Position numbers and translations under genes: made by a program
Source: Lacticaseibacillus chiayiensis
GTDB taxonomy: Bacteria; Bacillota; Bacilli; Lactobacillales; Lactobacillaceae
Assembly (NCBI RefSeq): GCF_004123795.1
Contig: NZ_MSSM01000017.1
Coordinates: forward strand, 1 to 64,000
Direction of reading: 5' to 3'
DNA: 64,000 nt
Notes under the pieces: model-generated
What the model was told of the DNA's origin: nothing
Seen by the model: only the letters and a program-made list of their open reading frames with translations
The model's database searches: none
Shown here: positions 35,629 through 44,907 of the stretch, one piece after another
Position numbering within the stretch: position 1 is the first letter of the stretch
Layout of the letters: every line of letters begins with the position of its first letter

Positions 35629-36921
35629 ATGTATAGACGGTACAAAGATGTGTCGTTGATTCTGAAAATCGTTATCGGAATCGTTGTTGGGGCAGTGTTA
35701 GGGGTATTGGTGCCCTCCTGGTCCTTTATCGATATTTTAGGGAAGCTATTTGTTGGGGCATTGAAAGCGATCGCGCCGTTGCTGGTATTTTTGCTGATTA
35801 TGTCGGCAATTTCCAAATATCGGTCCGGCTCGAAGAACCATTTCGGCACCGTAATCGTGCTTTATTTAAGTGCCACATTGCTTTCGTCCGTTGCGGCGGT
35901 TGCGGTTTCTTATCTGTTTCCGATCAAGCTGGTGTTGCCGGGTGCGATGAAAATTGCCGAAAGTGCGCCGAAGGATTTAGGCACGGTTGTCTCCGATTTG
36001 CTGACGAATGCAGTGGCAAATCCGATTTCCGCGCTGGTTGAAGGTAATTACCTGGCAATTCTATTCTGGTCGTTGCTGATTGGTGCGGGGTTGCGTTTGG
36101 CGAGCGGTACGACCAAAAAAGTGGTGACCGAGTTCGCGGAAACCGTCAGCAGCGTGGCACAAACGGTGATCCAGTTTGCACCGTTCGGGATTGTTGGTTT
36201 GCTGCATGAATCACTAAGTAAAACGGGCGTTAAGGGCGTCATGGCATATGGTCAGTTGCTCATCTTGTTGGTCGCGACGATGGTATTTGTCTATCTGATC
36301 GTGTATCCATTTATGGTGTGGCTGTTAACGCACCAGAATCCTTATCCGTTGACGTTTTGGACGTTAAAGGTCAGCGGCATTCCGGCTTTCTTCACTCGTA
36401 GTGGCGCCGTGAATATTCCAATCAATTTAAAAGCTTGCGAAGACCTAGGTTTGAACAAAGAAAGTTATGCGATTTCGATTCCACTGGGCGGTTCGGCAAA
36501 CTCTGGTGGTGCTGCCATCACAGTGTCGATTATGACACTGGCAACTGCTAATACCATGGGTGTGCACGTCAGCATTTTTCTAGCGTTGCTGCTGTGCTTC
36601 CTGTCAGCCATTTCGGCCACCGGGGTTTCGGGAATTGCCGGTGGTTCGCTGTTATTAATTCCGATGGCAGCATCGCTGTTTGGGATCTCCAATGACATCG
36701 CAATGCAGGTGGTCGGCATCGGTTTCATCATCGGGGTGGTTCAGGACTCTGTGGAAACAGCGGTTAATTCGGCTTCGGATCTGCTTTTCACCGCCACCGC
36801 CGAATATGCCGATGATCGTCGCGATGGTCATCCTATTGATATGCGAGCGGCGGTTAAAGCGGCGAATAAAGTGAAGACTAAAGTTGCTAAACCAATTGAA
36901 GAAGAAGGCGAACGGATTTAA
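35629..36921 (+). CDS. sstT: Serine/threonine:Na+ symporter SstT
   Basis: The 430-residue member of the dicarboxylate/amino-acid:cation symporter family has the SstT-specific N-terminus and the reentrant-loop motifs FFTRSGAVNIPIN and LGGSANSGGAAITV. It imports serine and threonine with sodium. GGAGGAGGGG precedes the ATG. It is a single gene, ended by a hairpin at 36988-37030. Confidence 0.93.
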   Translation: MYRRYKDVSLILKIVIGIVVGAVLGVLVPSWSFIDILGKLFVGALKAIAPLLVFLLIMSAISKYRSGSKNHFGTVIVLYLSATLLSSVAAVAVSYLFPIKLVLPGAMKIAESAPKDLGTVVSDLLTNAVANPISALVEGNYLAILFWSLLIGAGLRLASGTTKKVVTEFAETVSSVAQTVIQFAPFGIVGLLHESLSKTGVKGVMAYGQLLILLVATMVFVYLIVYPFMVWLLTHQNPYPLTFWTLKVSGIPAFFTRSGAVNIPINLKACEDLGLNKESYAISIPLGGSANSGGAAITVSIMTLATANTMGVHVSIFLALLLCFLSAISATGVSGIAGGSLLLIPMAASLFGISNDIAMQVVGIGFIIGVVQDSVETAVNSASDLLFTATAEYADDRRDGHPIDMRAAVKAANKVKTKVAKPIEEEGERI

Positions 36922-37244
36922 GTAAGTTTGCCTGTTCACGGTGCGGCGTATTAAGTGAGCGAATACCAGGGTGATTAATAAACTAATGAAAACTGCCCAG
37001 GCGACAAGTGGCGTTGCTTGGGCAGTTTTGTGTATCAACTTCAGCAATTTTTTTGGCTGTAAAATGTTGATTTAACAGTGATTGTGGTTGTCTAAGTCGA
37101 CTGTGAAGGTTATTTTTTAAATGATAACTAATGTCATTAAAAATACAGCGCTTTCCAGTTTTGCTAAAATGTGCTAACCTAGTTTTCATGGATTTTTTAT
37201 TAACACATTGAAAAGACAGCATTAACGATTTAATGGAGGTTTTG
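36922..37244. terminator. Intergenic region with terminator after sstT
   Basis: The hairpin at 36988-37030 pairs AAAACTGCCCA with its near complement TTGGGCAGTTTT. The rest up to 37244 holds only the leader of the next gene. Confidence 0.75.
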
Positions 37245-38723
37245 ATGGGTAAAGTGTGGCAACGACTGTTTCGAAAAGAGGATCCAAGTGTTTACGAAGA
37301 TAAAGATTCGCATCTACCACGGGTGTTGCGGGTACGTGACTTTCTCGCTTTAGGGGTCGGGACCATTGTGTCGGCGTCTATTTTCACGTTGCCAGGGGTG
37401 GTTGCGGCTAAACACGCCGGTCCCGCAGTCTCGATTTCTTTTTTAGTCGCTGCAATTGTGGCTGGGTTGGTAGCTTTTGCGTACGCGGAAATGTCGGCTG
37501 CAATGCCATTTGCCGGCTCCGCGTATTCGTGGATTAATGTGGTGTTTGGAGAGTTCTTCGGCTGGATTGCTGGCTGGGCTTTGTTAGCCGAGTATTTTAT
37601 TGCGGTTGCGTTTGTTGCCTCCGGGTTATCGGCAAACTTCCGCGGCTTGCTAGCGACGATTGGCTTGAATTTTCCGGCGGCATTGGCCAATCCGTTTGGC
37701 ACTGACGGTGGGGTCGTTGATCTCGTCGCCGTGGTGGTAATGTTGATGGTCGGCGTGTTGCTGTCACGAGGGGTCTCAAGTGCCGCGCGGGTCGAAAACA
37801 TTTTGGTGGTCATGAAGGTTTTGGCAATTCTGCTTTTCCTTGTGGTTGGCTTGACGGCCATTCATCCGGAAAATTTCCATCCGTTTTTCCCAAAATATCA
37901 TTTAAATGCTGATGGTACTCCGTTTGGCGGATGGCAGGGGATTTACGCCGGTGTATCAATGATTTTTCTGGCTTATATCGGATTTGATTCGATTGCTGCA
38001 AATTCGGCTGAAGCGATCAATCCAGAGAAAACGATGCCGCGGGGGATTCTTGGCTCGTTATTAATTGCGGTTTTCCTGTTTGTTTCAGTCGGCCTCGTGC
38101 TGTTGGGCATGTTCCCGTACCAGGATTATGCCAACAACGCCGAACCGGTTGGCTGGGCACTACGCCATTCCGGACATGCAGTGGTCGCAACCGTGGTCGA
38201 AAGTATCGCGGTTCTGGGGATGTTCACGGCCTTGATCGGCATGGCCATGGCAGGATCCCGGTTGCTTTATAGCTTTGGCCGCGACGGCATGTTGCCGCGC
38301 GGTTTGGGCAAGTTGAACAGCCGCAAACTGCCGAATATTGCGTTGGCAGTTTTAATTGCAATCGGCGTGATAATCGGTGCTTTCTTCCCGTTTGCCTTCC
38401 TGGCCCAATTAATTTCAGCTGGAACACTGATTGCCTTCATGTTTGTGACACTTGGCATTTATCGGCTGCGTCCCCGCGAAGGTAAAGACATCGCCAAGCC
38501 ACGTTTTCAAATGCCGCTATATCCGGTACTGCCTGCTGTTGCTTTTCTCGGTTCACTTGTCGTTTTCATGGGATTGGATATCCAAGCTAAAATGTACTCT
38601 GGCATCTGGTTCCTAATCGGGTGCGCCATCTATTTCCTGTATGGCATGAGACACTCGGCATTAACAATAGGTTCGGTTGTTGAGCAGAAAACCAAAGCAG
38701 CGAAGCAGTCCAAAGAAGACTGA
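37245..38723 (+). CDS. APC-family amino acid permease
   Basis: The protein is about 492 residues with twelve or more helices. It has the cationic/APC-type N-terminus (LGVGTIVSASIFTLPG) and a conserved ISFLVAAIVAGLVAFAYAEM. It resembles YfnA/CAT-type permeases, which import neutral or branched amino acids or act as exchangers. The ATG at 37245 follows GGAGG, so the in-frame ATG at 37233, which overlaps that site, is not used. A terminator lies at 38750-38788. Confidence 0.9.
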   Translation: MGKVWQRLFRKEDPSVYEDKDSHLPRVLRVRDFLALGVGTIVSASIFTLPGVVAAKHAGPAVSISFLVAAIVAGLVAFAYAEMSAAMPFAGSAYSWINVVFGEFFGWIAGWALLAEYFIAVAFVASGLSANFRGLLATIGLNFPAALANPFGTDGGVVDLVAVVVMLMVGVLLSRGVSSAARVENILVVMKVLAILLFLVVGLTAIHPENFHPFFPKYHLNADGTPFGGWQGIYAGVSMIFLAYIGFDSIAANSAEAINPEKTMPRGILGSLLIAVFLFVSVGLVLLGMFPYQDYANNAEPVGWALRHSGHAVVATVVESIAVLGMFTALIGMAMAGSRLLYSFGRDGMLPRGLGKLNSRKLPNIALAVLIAIGVIIGAFFPFAFLAQLISAGTLIAFMFVTLGIYRLRPREGKDIAKPRFQMPLYPVLPAVAFLGSLVVFMGLDIQAKMYSGIWFLIGCAIYFLYGMRHSALTIGSVVEQKTKAAKQSKED

Positions 38724-38749
38724 GCAGCTTAAAAAATACGTTCGAAATT

Positions 38750-38788
38750 AAAAACGCCTGTAAAGATTTTGTCTTTGTGGGCGTTTTT
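38750..38788. terminator. Bidirectional terminator between the permease and ldh
   Basis: AAAAACGCC pairs with GGCGTTTTT. Confidence 0.85.
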
Positions 38789-38814
38789 AACTTGCTTAGA
38801 TTGATGGATACTGA

Positions 38815-39753
38815 CTAAGCTTCCTGAGCCTTCAAGAGATTTTCTTTCAAAATCGCCGCAGAATCTGACAGACGCTTATGATCTTTGGCATTCAAATTAA
38901 GTTCGATAATACGTTCCAACCCGTTGGCACCGAGAATAACAGGAACCCCAATGGAAACGCCGCTTAAGCCATATTCACCTTCAAGATGAACGGACATAGC
39001 AAAGGCAGCGCGGTCATCATTTAAGAAAGCGCTGGTTAATCGTGTCAGCGAAGCAGCAATGCCGTAGAAAGTGGCACCCTTCTTTTCAATGATCCCGTAA
39101 GCCGCTGTTTTCACGCGTTCGCTGATTTCAGCAAGATCGCTTTCCTGACGATTTTTCGGAATCCAGTCAAGAATTGGCTTGCCACCGATATTGGTATAAT
39201 CCCAAACCGGAAATTCGGAATCACCATGTTCACCCATGATATAGCCGTGAACGATGCGGGCATCAACATTGTAACGTAAGCCGATTTCCGAGCGCAGTCG
39301 AGCCGAATCTAACGCGGTGCCAGAACCTAATACTTGATTGCGTGGTAAGCCCGATTCCTGCAAAACCAGTTCTGCCAGCACATCAACCGGGTTGGAAGCC
39401 ACCAAAATAAAACCATTAAAGCCACTCGCCATAATATTGCGGGTGATTTCCTTCATAATCTTGGCGTTAATCGCTAGTAACTCAAGCCGTGTCTGCCCCG
39501 GCTTCTGCGCGATTCCCGCAGTGATGACAATAATGTCGGCATATTTGCAGTCTTCATAACTAGCCGCATAAATATTCTTTTGTGACGTGTAAGGCAGTGC
39601 ATCAGAAAGATCCTCAACGTCGCCTTGTACCCGTTTTTCATTAACGTCAATGATGCCCAGACTCTGGCCAACGCCGGTTGTAAGACAGTTAAACGCATAG
39701 CTTGACCCAATAGCACCGTCACCAATTAAAATGATATTCCCGTGATTTTGCAT
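38815..39753 (-). CDS. ldh: L-lactate dehydrogenase
   Basis: This 312-residue NAD-dependent enzyme has the GDGAIGS nucleotide loop, QKPGQTRLEL with the substrate Arg, and GEHGDSE with the catalytic His at about 176. It turns pyruvate into L-lactate and regenerates NAD+. The ATG at 39753 follows GAGGAGG; the longer frame upstream is not supported. Homofermentative lactobacilli carry several paralogues, and this one stands alone with tandem family-1 repeats upstream, so I cannot say it is the main enzyme. Confidence 0.93.
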   Translation of the reverse strand: MQNHGNIILIGDGAIGSSYAFNCLTTGVGQSLGIIDVNEKRVQGDVEDLSDALPYTSQKNIYAASYEDCKYADIIVITAGIAQKPGQTRLELLAINAKIMKEITRNIMASGFNGFILVASNPVDVLAELVLQESGLPRNQVLGSGTALDSARLRSEIGLRYNVDARIVHGYIMGEHGDSEFPVWDYTNIGGKPILDWIPKNRQESDLAEISERVKTAAYGIIEKKGATFYGIAASLTRLTSAFLNDDRAAFAMSVHLEGEYGLSGVSIGVPVILGANGLERIIELNLNAKDHKRLSDSAAILKENLLKAQEA

Positions 39754-39936
39754 GCCAAAATTCCTCCTCAAAACGATATTGACACTGACGTAGCTATCCG
39801 AAGCTGAACAATGGCAGTCGCCAAACAATGGCCATTGTCAGCTGTTTTCATGTATCCGATTTCATTGTAACAGATGACAGGTACGATAACTTGATAAACG
39901 TGATTGATGAGTTGAAGATTGGCTCATGATTTGCCA

Positions 39937-40054
39937 TAACGCGTTCGCCGGCGCAGGAGTCTGCGTGTAAGGACCTTGGTCGCAGTGGTCAAAGCCCGAC
40001 CATCACGCCCAACGCCGCTTACACTCCGACTCCTGAACGCGCCGGCTCACGCTC
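39937..40054 (+). repeat. Palindromic repeat family 1, tandem copy A
   Basis: Runs TAACGCG to GCTC in the opposite orientation to the 24.8-kb pair. Outer arms GCCGGCGC and GCGCCGGC pair perfectly. The inner arms carry the paired changes GGTC/GACC. Confidence 0.9.
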
Positions 40055-40060
40055 ACACCA

Positions 40061-40179
40061 TAACGCGTTCGCCGGCGCAGGAGTCTGCGTGTAAGGACCT
40101 TGGTCGCAATGGCCTAAGCCCGGGCCATCACGCCCAAGGCCACTTACACTCCGACTTCTACCCGCGGTGGTTCGCGCTC
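40061..40179 (+). repeat. Palindromic repeat family 1, tandem copy B (mismatched arms)
   Basis: The left arm is the GCCGGCGC type, but the right arm is CCCGCGGTGG, so the outer stem no longer pairs. It looks like a recombinant of two subtypes. Confidence 0.88.
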
Positions 40180-40259
40180 AAAAAATTCTTATCAAAATGC
40201 CATTTTTCTGTTAACCTTAAAACAACGTCCGTTACGTTTTTCGAGAAAGGTGGTTTCCC

Positions 40260-41600
40260 ATGTCAGCAGCTTCTTATGTGCAGTCAGTGCTTGCAACGCT
40301 TAAACAGCGCGATCCAAATCAACCGGAATTTTTTGAGGCGGCGTCAACGCTTTTGAACACGATTACGCCGGTGTTTGAGAAGCACCCTGAGTATGTGAAG
40401 GCCAATATTCTTGGGCGCTTGGTTGAACCTGAGCGGGTGATTCAATTTGCCGTTCCGTGGCAAGATGACCAAGGAAATATTCAAATCAATCGCGGATTCC
40501 GCGTTCAGTTCAACTCGGCGATTGGTCCTTACAAAGGCGGCCTGCGACTACATCCTTCCGTCAATCTCAGCATTGTAAAATTTTTAGGCTTTGAGCAGAT
40601 TTTCAAAAATAGTCTGACCACACTGCCAATTGGCGGGGCAAAAGGTGGTGCCGATTTTAATCCAAAAGGGAAGTCAGATGCTGAAGTGATGCGTTTTTGC
40701 CAAAGCTTCATGACTGAACTAAGCAAGTATATCGGGCCGGATTTGGATGTGCCGGCGGGTGACATTGGTGTGGGCGCCCGCGAAATTGGGTATCTATACG
40801 GTCAATACAAACGGTTGAAAGGTGCGCAACGTGGTGTTTTGACTGGGAAAGGGCTCAGCTATGGTGGTTCGTTAGCGCGGACAGAAGCCACCGGTTATGG
40901 TTTGATTTACTACACCGATGAGTTATTGAAAGCCAATGAGGAAACGCTGGCCGGGAAACGTGCGGTTATTTCCGGTGCTGGCAACGTTGCGATTCATGCC
41001 GCCGAGAAAGCTGAAGCACTGGGCGTCAAGGTACTTACTGTTTCGGATTCGAATGGCTACGTGGTTGATGAAAACGGGGTTGATGTTGCGGCAGTCAAGC
41101 AGATCAAAGAAGTGGAACGTGGCCGCATTAAAACCTATGCTGAGCGTGTGGCCGGTGCTAAATATCACAAAGGCTCCGTTTGGGACGCGGATCTTAAATT
41201 TGATTTGGCATTGCCTTGCGCCACGCAAAACGAAATTGACGGTGAACAGGCGGCAAGGTTGAAGGCGGCTGGCGTGATCGCGGTTGCTGAAGGTGCCAAT
41301 ATGCCAAGTGATCCGGATGCCATCGCTGCTTATGCGGACGCCGGAATTTTATACGGACCGGCAAAAGCCGCGAATGCAGGAGGTGTCGCCGTGTCAGCAC
41401 TGGAAATGGGTCAGAACTCTCGCCGCGAAAGTGATAGTTTTAAAAAAGTCGACAGCCAACTGCATGAAATCATGCAACACATCTTTAAAGCGAGTGCCGA
41501 TGCTGCTGACGAATATGGGGTGACTGGTAACTACGAAGCGGGAGCGAACATCGCCGGCTTTCTAAAAGTGGCCGATGCCATGTACGCGCAGGGGATGTAA
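40260..41600 (+). CDS. gdhA: Glutamate dehydrogenase (hexameric, NADP-type)
   Basis: The 446-residue enzyme matches bacterial NADP-linked GDH. It has the YKGGLRLHPSVN and LPIGGAKGGADFNPKGKS active-site segments with the catalytic Lys, and GAGNVA in the dinucleotide domain. It interconverts 2-oxoglutarate plus ammonium and glutamate. GAAAGGTGG precedes the ATG. An ammonium transporter is encoded about 18 kb away. The gene is a single unit ended by a long hairpin at 41694-41742. Confidence 0.95.
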   Translation: MSAASYVQSVLATLKQRDPNQPEFFEAASTLLNTITPVFEKHPEYVKANILGRLVEPERVIQFAVPWQDDQGNIQINRGFRVQFNSAIGPYKGGLRLHPSVNLSIVKFLGFEQIFKNSLTTLPIGGAKGGADFNPKGKSDAEVMRFCQSFMTELSKYIGPDLDVPAGDIGVGAREIGYLYGQYKRLKGAQRGVLTGKGLSYGGSLARTEATGYGLIYYTDELLKANEETLAGKRAVISGAGNVAIHAAEKAEALGVKVLTVSDSNGYVVDENGVDVAAVKQIKEVERGRIKTYAERVAGAKYHKGSVWDADLKFDLALPCATQNEIDGEQAARLKAAGVIAVAEGANMPSDPDAIAAYADAGILYGPAKAANAGGVAVSALEMGQNSRRESDSFKKVDSQLHEIMQHIFKASADAADEYGVTGNYEAGANIAGFLKVADAMYAQGM

Positions 41601-41693
41601 GTAAAAAGATGCGCAATCACACGAGTTGAAAAAGAACCGGTGAAACGCTCACCTTGCGCTTGTTTCCATGCTTACAGTCTTGGGTTGGATATC

Positions 41694-41742
41694 AACAAAC
41701 AGCGATCGGATCAAAACTGATACCCGATCGCTGTTTGTTGTA
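41694..41742 (+). terminator. Terminator of gdhA
   Basis: AACAAACAGCGATCGG pairs with CCGATCGCTGTTTGTT around a 14-base loop. Confidence 0.8.
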
Positions 41743-42060
41743 CACTCATCCAAAATATTCTAACAGTTGGATGATGTCATAACAGCAATTGCTTTTTGAC
41801 AGGCGCGTCTTCGCAACACAAAGCGTCACCCTAGCTGAGTCAAGCTCAAACAGGTGTATGAGGCGCTGCGCCGGACCGTTTGATTTGCTTCGGTCGGTTT
41901 TCCTAGCTTGAATTGTTTGCGACGATACTGCCATGATCTGGGCAAAGACTCAGTGCATCGCAGGAAAAACCATAGCCGGTAAGAAATGACGCGTGATAAA
42001 CGGATTTAGTCATTTTTATTCGTATTAATTGTATTCTACATAATTAATTCTATAAAACGC
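41743..42060. other. Intergenic region, nothing recognised
   Basis: A 62-codon frame on the minus strand at 41746-41934 has no ribosome-binding site and no recognisable product. Nothing else is seen before the PTS promoter. Confidence 0.4.
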
Positions 42061-42088
42061 TTGAATTCTGAAAGCGGTTGCGTATAAT
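42061..42088 (+). promoter_or_regulatory. PTS promoter with cre site in the spacer
   Basis: TTGAAT (42061-42066), 16 bases, TATAAT (42083-42088). The 14-mer TGAAAGCGGTTGCG (42069-42082) fits the CcpA cre consensus except for its last base and fills the spacer. CcpA bound there should block the promoter when preferred sugars are present. Confidence 0.8.
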
Positions 42089-42139
42089 TATTTATGTAGG
42101 AACGGTGTTTCCAAAAAAGAAATTAATGGGGTGGTATAT

Positions 42140-42634
42140 TTGATTCAAATGATAAGGGTGGATGACAGATTAATTCATGGACAAGTAGCGTTGCTCTGGA
42201 CGAAAGAACTGCAGATTGACCGTATTATTGTTGCTAATGATCTAGCAGCAAAAAACGATATTCAAAAAAACGCATTGCATCTTGCAGCGCCTACTGGTGT
42301 GAAAGTTGCTGTTGTGCCGGTTTCTCATGCTGTAAAGATGGCTAATGATCCCAGAGCAAAAGCTTTAAAAATATTGATTGTCGTAAATAACGTATCTGAT
42401 TTGTTGACGTTGACAACGGGAATAGCCGAACCTGGGAAAGTCGATATTGCAAATGTTGGACGTGTACAGGGAGGACTAAAAGATAAAAGAAAATTATCAG
42501 ATACCGTCTACCTTTCTGACGCTGACATTGACAAAGTTAAGCAAATTGCTGCCCAGACAGATAATTTGGTTTACCAGCCATTGCCAAGCGATACGGCAAC
42601 ACCTTTTTTGAAACTGTTGGAGGGGGATAATTAA
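42140..42634 (+). CDS. PTS mannose-family EIIB
   Basis: The protein is about 165 residues, full length for the mannose/fructose/sorbose IIB family. The phosphorylated His stands in VDDRLIHGQVALLW (about His13). TTG 42140 is the preferred start, since GGGGTGG lies five bases before it and the product then begins like other family members. GTG 42131 is in frame but overlaps that site. It is followed at once by IIC and IID. No IIA gene is present, so an IIA from another system must donate phosphate. Confidence 0.9.
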   Translation: MIQMIRVDDRLIHGQVALLWTKELQIDRIIVANDLAAKNDIQKNALHLAAPTGVKVAVVPVSHAVKMANDPRAKALKILIVVNNVSDLLTLTTGIAEPGKVDIANVGRVQGGLKDKRKLSDTVYLSDADIDKVKQIAAQTDNLVYQPLPSDTATPFLKLLEGDN

Positions 42635-42636
42635 TA

Positions 42637-43440
42637 ATGCTATTATATCAAGCTTTAATTGTCGGCCTTGCCTGTGCCTTCGCTAAATGGATTTCTGCAT
42701 ACGGTTCTTTTCTTCAGTTAATGCCTTTTATTACTTATATGTTAATGGCTCTTTTGCTTGGGAAAAGTGTTTCGCAAGCACTTATCGCTGGGGCGGCAGT
42801 AGAACTCGCTTTTTATGGCGTTATGCAAATTGGTGCGGTCTTGCCTCAGGATACCGCGGTTGGAGGTATCCTGGGTGTTGGCTTTGCTTTAATACTTAAC
42901 GCAAAACCCGCAGTAGCCGTCGCGTTAGCCGTTCCAATATCAATGTTGGCCGTTATTGTTTGGAACTTATTGAAATTCTGGTTCACGGCTAACGTCGAAA
43001 TCTTCGATAAGTACATTGATGAGCGCAATTTGAGCAAGTTTAATCGGCTGTGGTGGATTCAGATCGTTGTTTACGAACTGGTATATTTTGCACTTGCATT
43101 TTTCGCTGTTCTCGTCGGCACCTCGGGTATCAGGATATTCATCAATAGCATTCCCAAGGTGCTTTTAAGTGGCTTAACTGTCGCAGCTGGCATGTTACCG
43201 GCTGTTGGGATGGCCATGTTACTCAAATATGTTTGGAACATTCAATTCTTACCTTACTTTATCGCGGGCTTTGCGTTGGCTGCTTATTTGAAACTTCCAA
43301 TTATGGCGATAAGTATTTTTGGGGTCGTCTTTGGTTTAATCGGATTCTTCATTGACCGTCAAATTAATGATGCAAAGAAGAGCGGCATGCAGCAAACGAG
43401 CTCGACTGGAAACGATGAGGAGGACTTTTTCAATGAGTAA
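42637..43440 (+). CDS. PTS mannose-family EIIC
   Basis: The 267-residue membrane protein is of IIC type, with seven or more helices and a Gly/Ala-rich core such as AVGGILGVGFALILNAKPAVAVALAVP. With IID it forms the sugar channel. It follows IIB after two bases, with GGAGGGGG upstream of the ATG, and overlaps the start of IID. The sugar cannot be read from the sequence. Confidence 0.9.
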   Translation: MLLYQALIVGLACAFAKWISAYGSFLQLMPFITYMLMALLLGKSVSQALIAGAAVELAFYGVMQIGAVLPQDTAVGGILGVGFALILNAKPAVAVALAVPISMLAVIVWNLLKFWFTANVEIFDKYIDERNLSKFNRLWWIQIVVYELVYFALAFFAVLVGTSGIRIFINSIPKVLLSGLTVAAGMLPAVGMAMLLKYVWNIQFLPYFIAGFALAAYLKLPIMAISIFGVVFGLIGFFIDRQINDAKKSGMQQTSSTGNDEEDFFNE

Positions 43441-44260
43441 TTTAAAGCTAACGCCCGCAGAGAAAAAAAGAACAAAACGTCTTTTTTGGCGAAACATGTT
43501 TCTTGGCTTTAACATGAGCTATACCCGCCAGCAAGGGGTAGCATGGGACTGGATTCACGCACCAATCTATCGAGAAATCTATAAAGATGATGATCAGTTC
43601 TGGGAAGCAATGAAGCGTAATATGGAGTTCTACAACACGACACCGAATATGAACGGTATTGCTTCTGGACTAGCTGTATCAATGGAAGAGGAAAATGCGA
43701 GGGCTCCAAAGGGTACATTTGATACTGCTGGTATCAGTGGTATGAAGATTGGTTTAATGGGGCCACTTGCAGGGATTGGGGATACTTTCTTTTCCGGTGT
43801 TTGGGCTTTAATCATTATGGGTATTGCGATTAGTTTTGCCCGTGAAGGTAATTTAGTTGTAGCCGTCCTACCGCTAATTGCCCTAATTCCCAATATTTTG
43901 GTTCGTTGGTATGGTCAAAAGTACAGTTACAAACTTGGTAGCCAGTATATTTCAAAAGCCGTTAAAAGTGGCGTCATGGAAATGTTCACAAAGGCGACTT
44001 CCATTGTGGGTGTGACAGTTGTCGGCGGTATGATCTCAACTTTAGTCAAGGTTCCACTTGTCTTCAAAGCTAAAATTAACGGCAATACCTTAAACTTGCA
44101 AAAAATCTTCGACCAGATCTTGCCAACAATGTTACCGCTACTTTTAGCTCTCGGATGCTTTTACTTCCTGAGAAAAAATACGAGTCCCGTCAAAGTATTA
44201 CTTTGCGTTGTTGCCCTTGGCTTTATCTTAACCTTCCTCGGGATCACTGGTGCTGCATAA
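43433..44260 (+). CDS. PTS mannose-family EIID
   Basis: The protein is about 275 residues. The IID signature is present in WRNMFLGFNMSYTRQQGVAW and in GLMGPLAGIGDTFFSG. The ATG at 43433 is preceded by AGGAGG and overlaps the IIC stop by eight bases. It completes an IIB-IIC-IID set with no metabolic enzyme beside it. Candidate sugars are mannose, fructose, sorbose or an amino sugar. Confidence 0.92.
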   Translation: MSNLKLTPAEKKRTKRLFWRNMFLGFNMSYTRQQGVAWDWIHAPIYREIYKDDDQFWEAMKRNMEFYNTTPNMNGIASGLAVSMEEENARAPKGTFDTAGISGMKIGLMGPLAGIGDTFFSGVWALIIMGIAISFAREGNLVVAVLPLIALIPNILVRWYGQKYSYKLGSQYISKAVKSGVMEMFTKATSIVGVTVVGGMISTLVKVPLVFKAKINGNTLNLQKIFDQILPTMLPLLLALGCFYFLRKNTSPVKVLLCVVALGFILTFLGITGAA

Positions 44261-44467
44261 ATAACTATCGGTTGCAAGAATTTGGCAAAAACAGGTTGTT
44301 CTCACAAGAAAATGTGATTAATTTTCAAAATAATTAGTTTTTTTTTGCCAAACGTGTTACACTCTATTCATGGTAATACTTGAACGGGAAACATCATGTA
44401 ACATGAATTTCCTTTTTAGGATTACGGTTGTCTGTTGTTGTTAGTTTTGAAAAGGAGATTCACTTTC

Positions 44468-44668
44468 ATGCAAAAAGGTACAGTTAAATGGTTCAACGCT
44501 GATAAGGGTTATGGCTTCATCACTGGTGAAGACGGCCAAGACGTATTTGTGCACTTCAGCGCCATCAACGGCGAAGGCTACAAGAGTCTTGACGAAGGTC
44601 AGGCTGTTTCTTACGATGTAGAACAATCTGATCGTGGCCCTCAGGCTGCTAACGTTACCAAGCTTTAA
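44468..44668 (+). CDS. csp: Cold-shock protein (CSD family)
   Basis: This 66-residue protein is a single cold-shock domain with RNP1 KGYGFI and RNP2 DVFVHF, which bind single-stranded RNA or DNA. The ATG at 44468 starts the canonical [17 protein letters not shown] lies upstream. The gene has a fairly long leader, as is common for cold-shock genes. The sequence does not show whether this one is cold-induced. Confidence 0.96.
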   Translation: MQKGTVKWFNADKGYGFITGEDGQDVFVHFSAINGEGYKSLDEGQAVSYDVEQSDRGPQAANVTKL

Positions 44669-44689
44669 TTCTTGGTTCGTTAAATAAAG

Positions 44690-44722
44690 AGATCTATCCG
44701 GGAGACTGGATGGGTCTTTTTT
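44690..44722 (+). terminator. Terminator of csp
   Basis: GATCTATCC pairs with GGATGGGTC (including G-U pairs), followed by TTTTTT. Confidence 0.75.
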
Positions 44723-44725
44723 GTT

Positions 44726-44844
44726 GAGCGTGAACCGGCGCGCTCAGGAGCCGGAGTGTAAGTGGCCTTGGGCGTGATGGCCCGGGTTTAGGCCATCGCG
44801 ACCAAGGTCCTTACACGCAGGCTTCTGCGCCGGTGAGCGCGTTA
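44726..44844 (-). repeat. Palindromic repeat family 1, single copy
   Basis: 119 bp with outer arms CCGGCGC/GCGCCGG and inner arms GTGTAAG/CTTACAC, starting four bases after the csp terminator. Confidence 0.9.
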
Positions 44845-44907
44845 TAGAACATGAAAGTTTCCTACTTAATTGCCACTGATAGAACAGTCTTTTAGAACAT
44901 CCTTTCT

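Noticed and set aside
37292-37861. A 189-codon frame on the minus strand opposite the APC permease
   Set aside because: It lies wholly within a clear membrane-protein gene and has a Thr/Ala-rich shadow composition.
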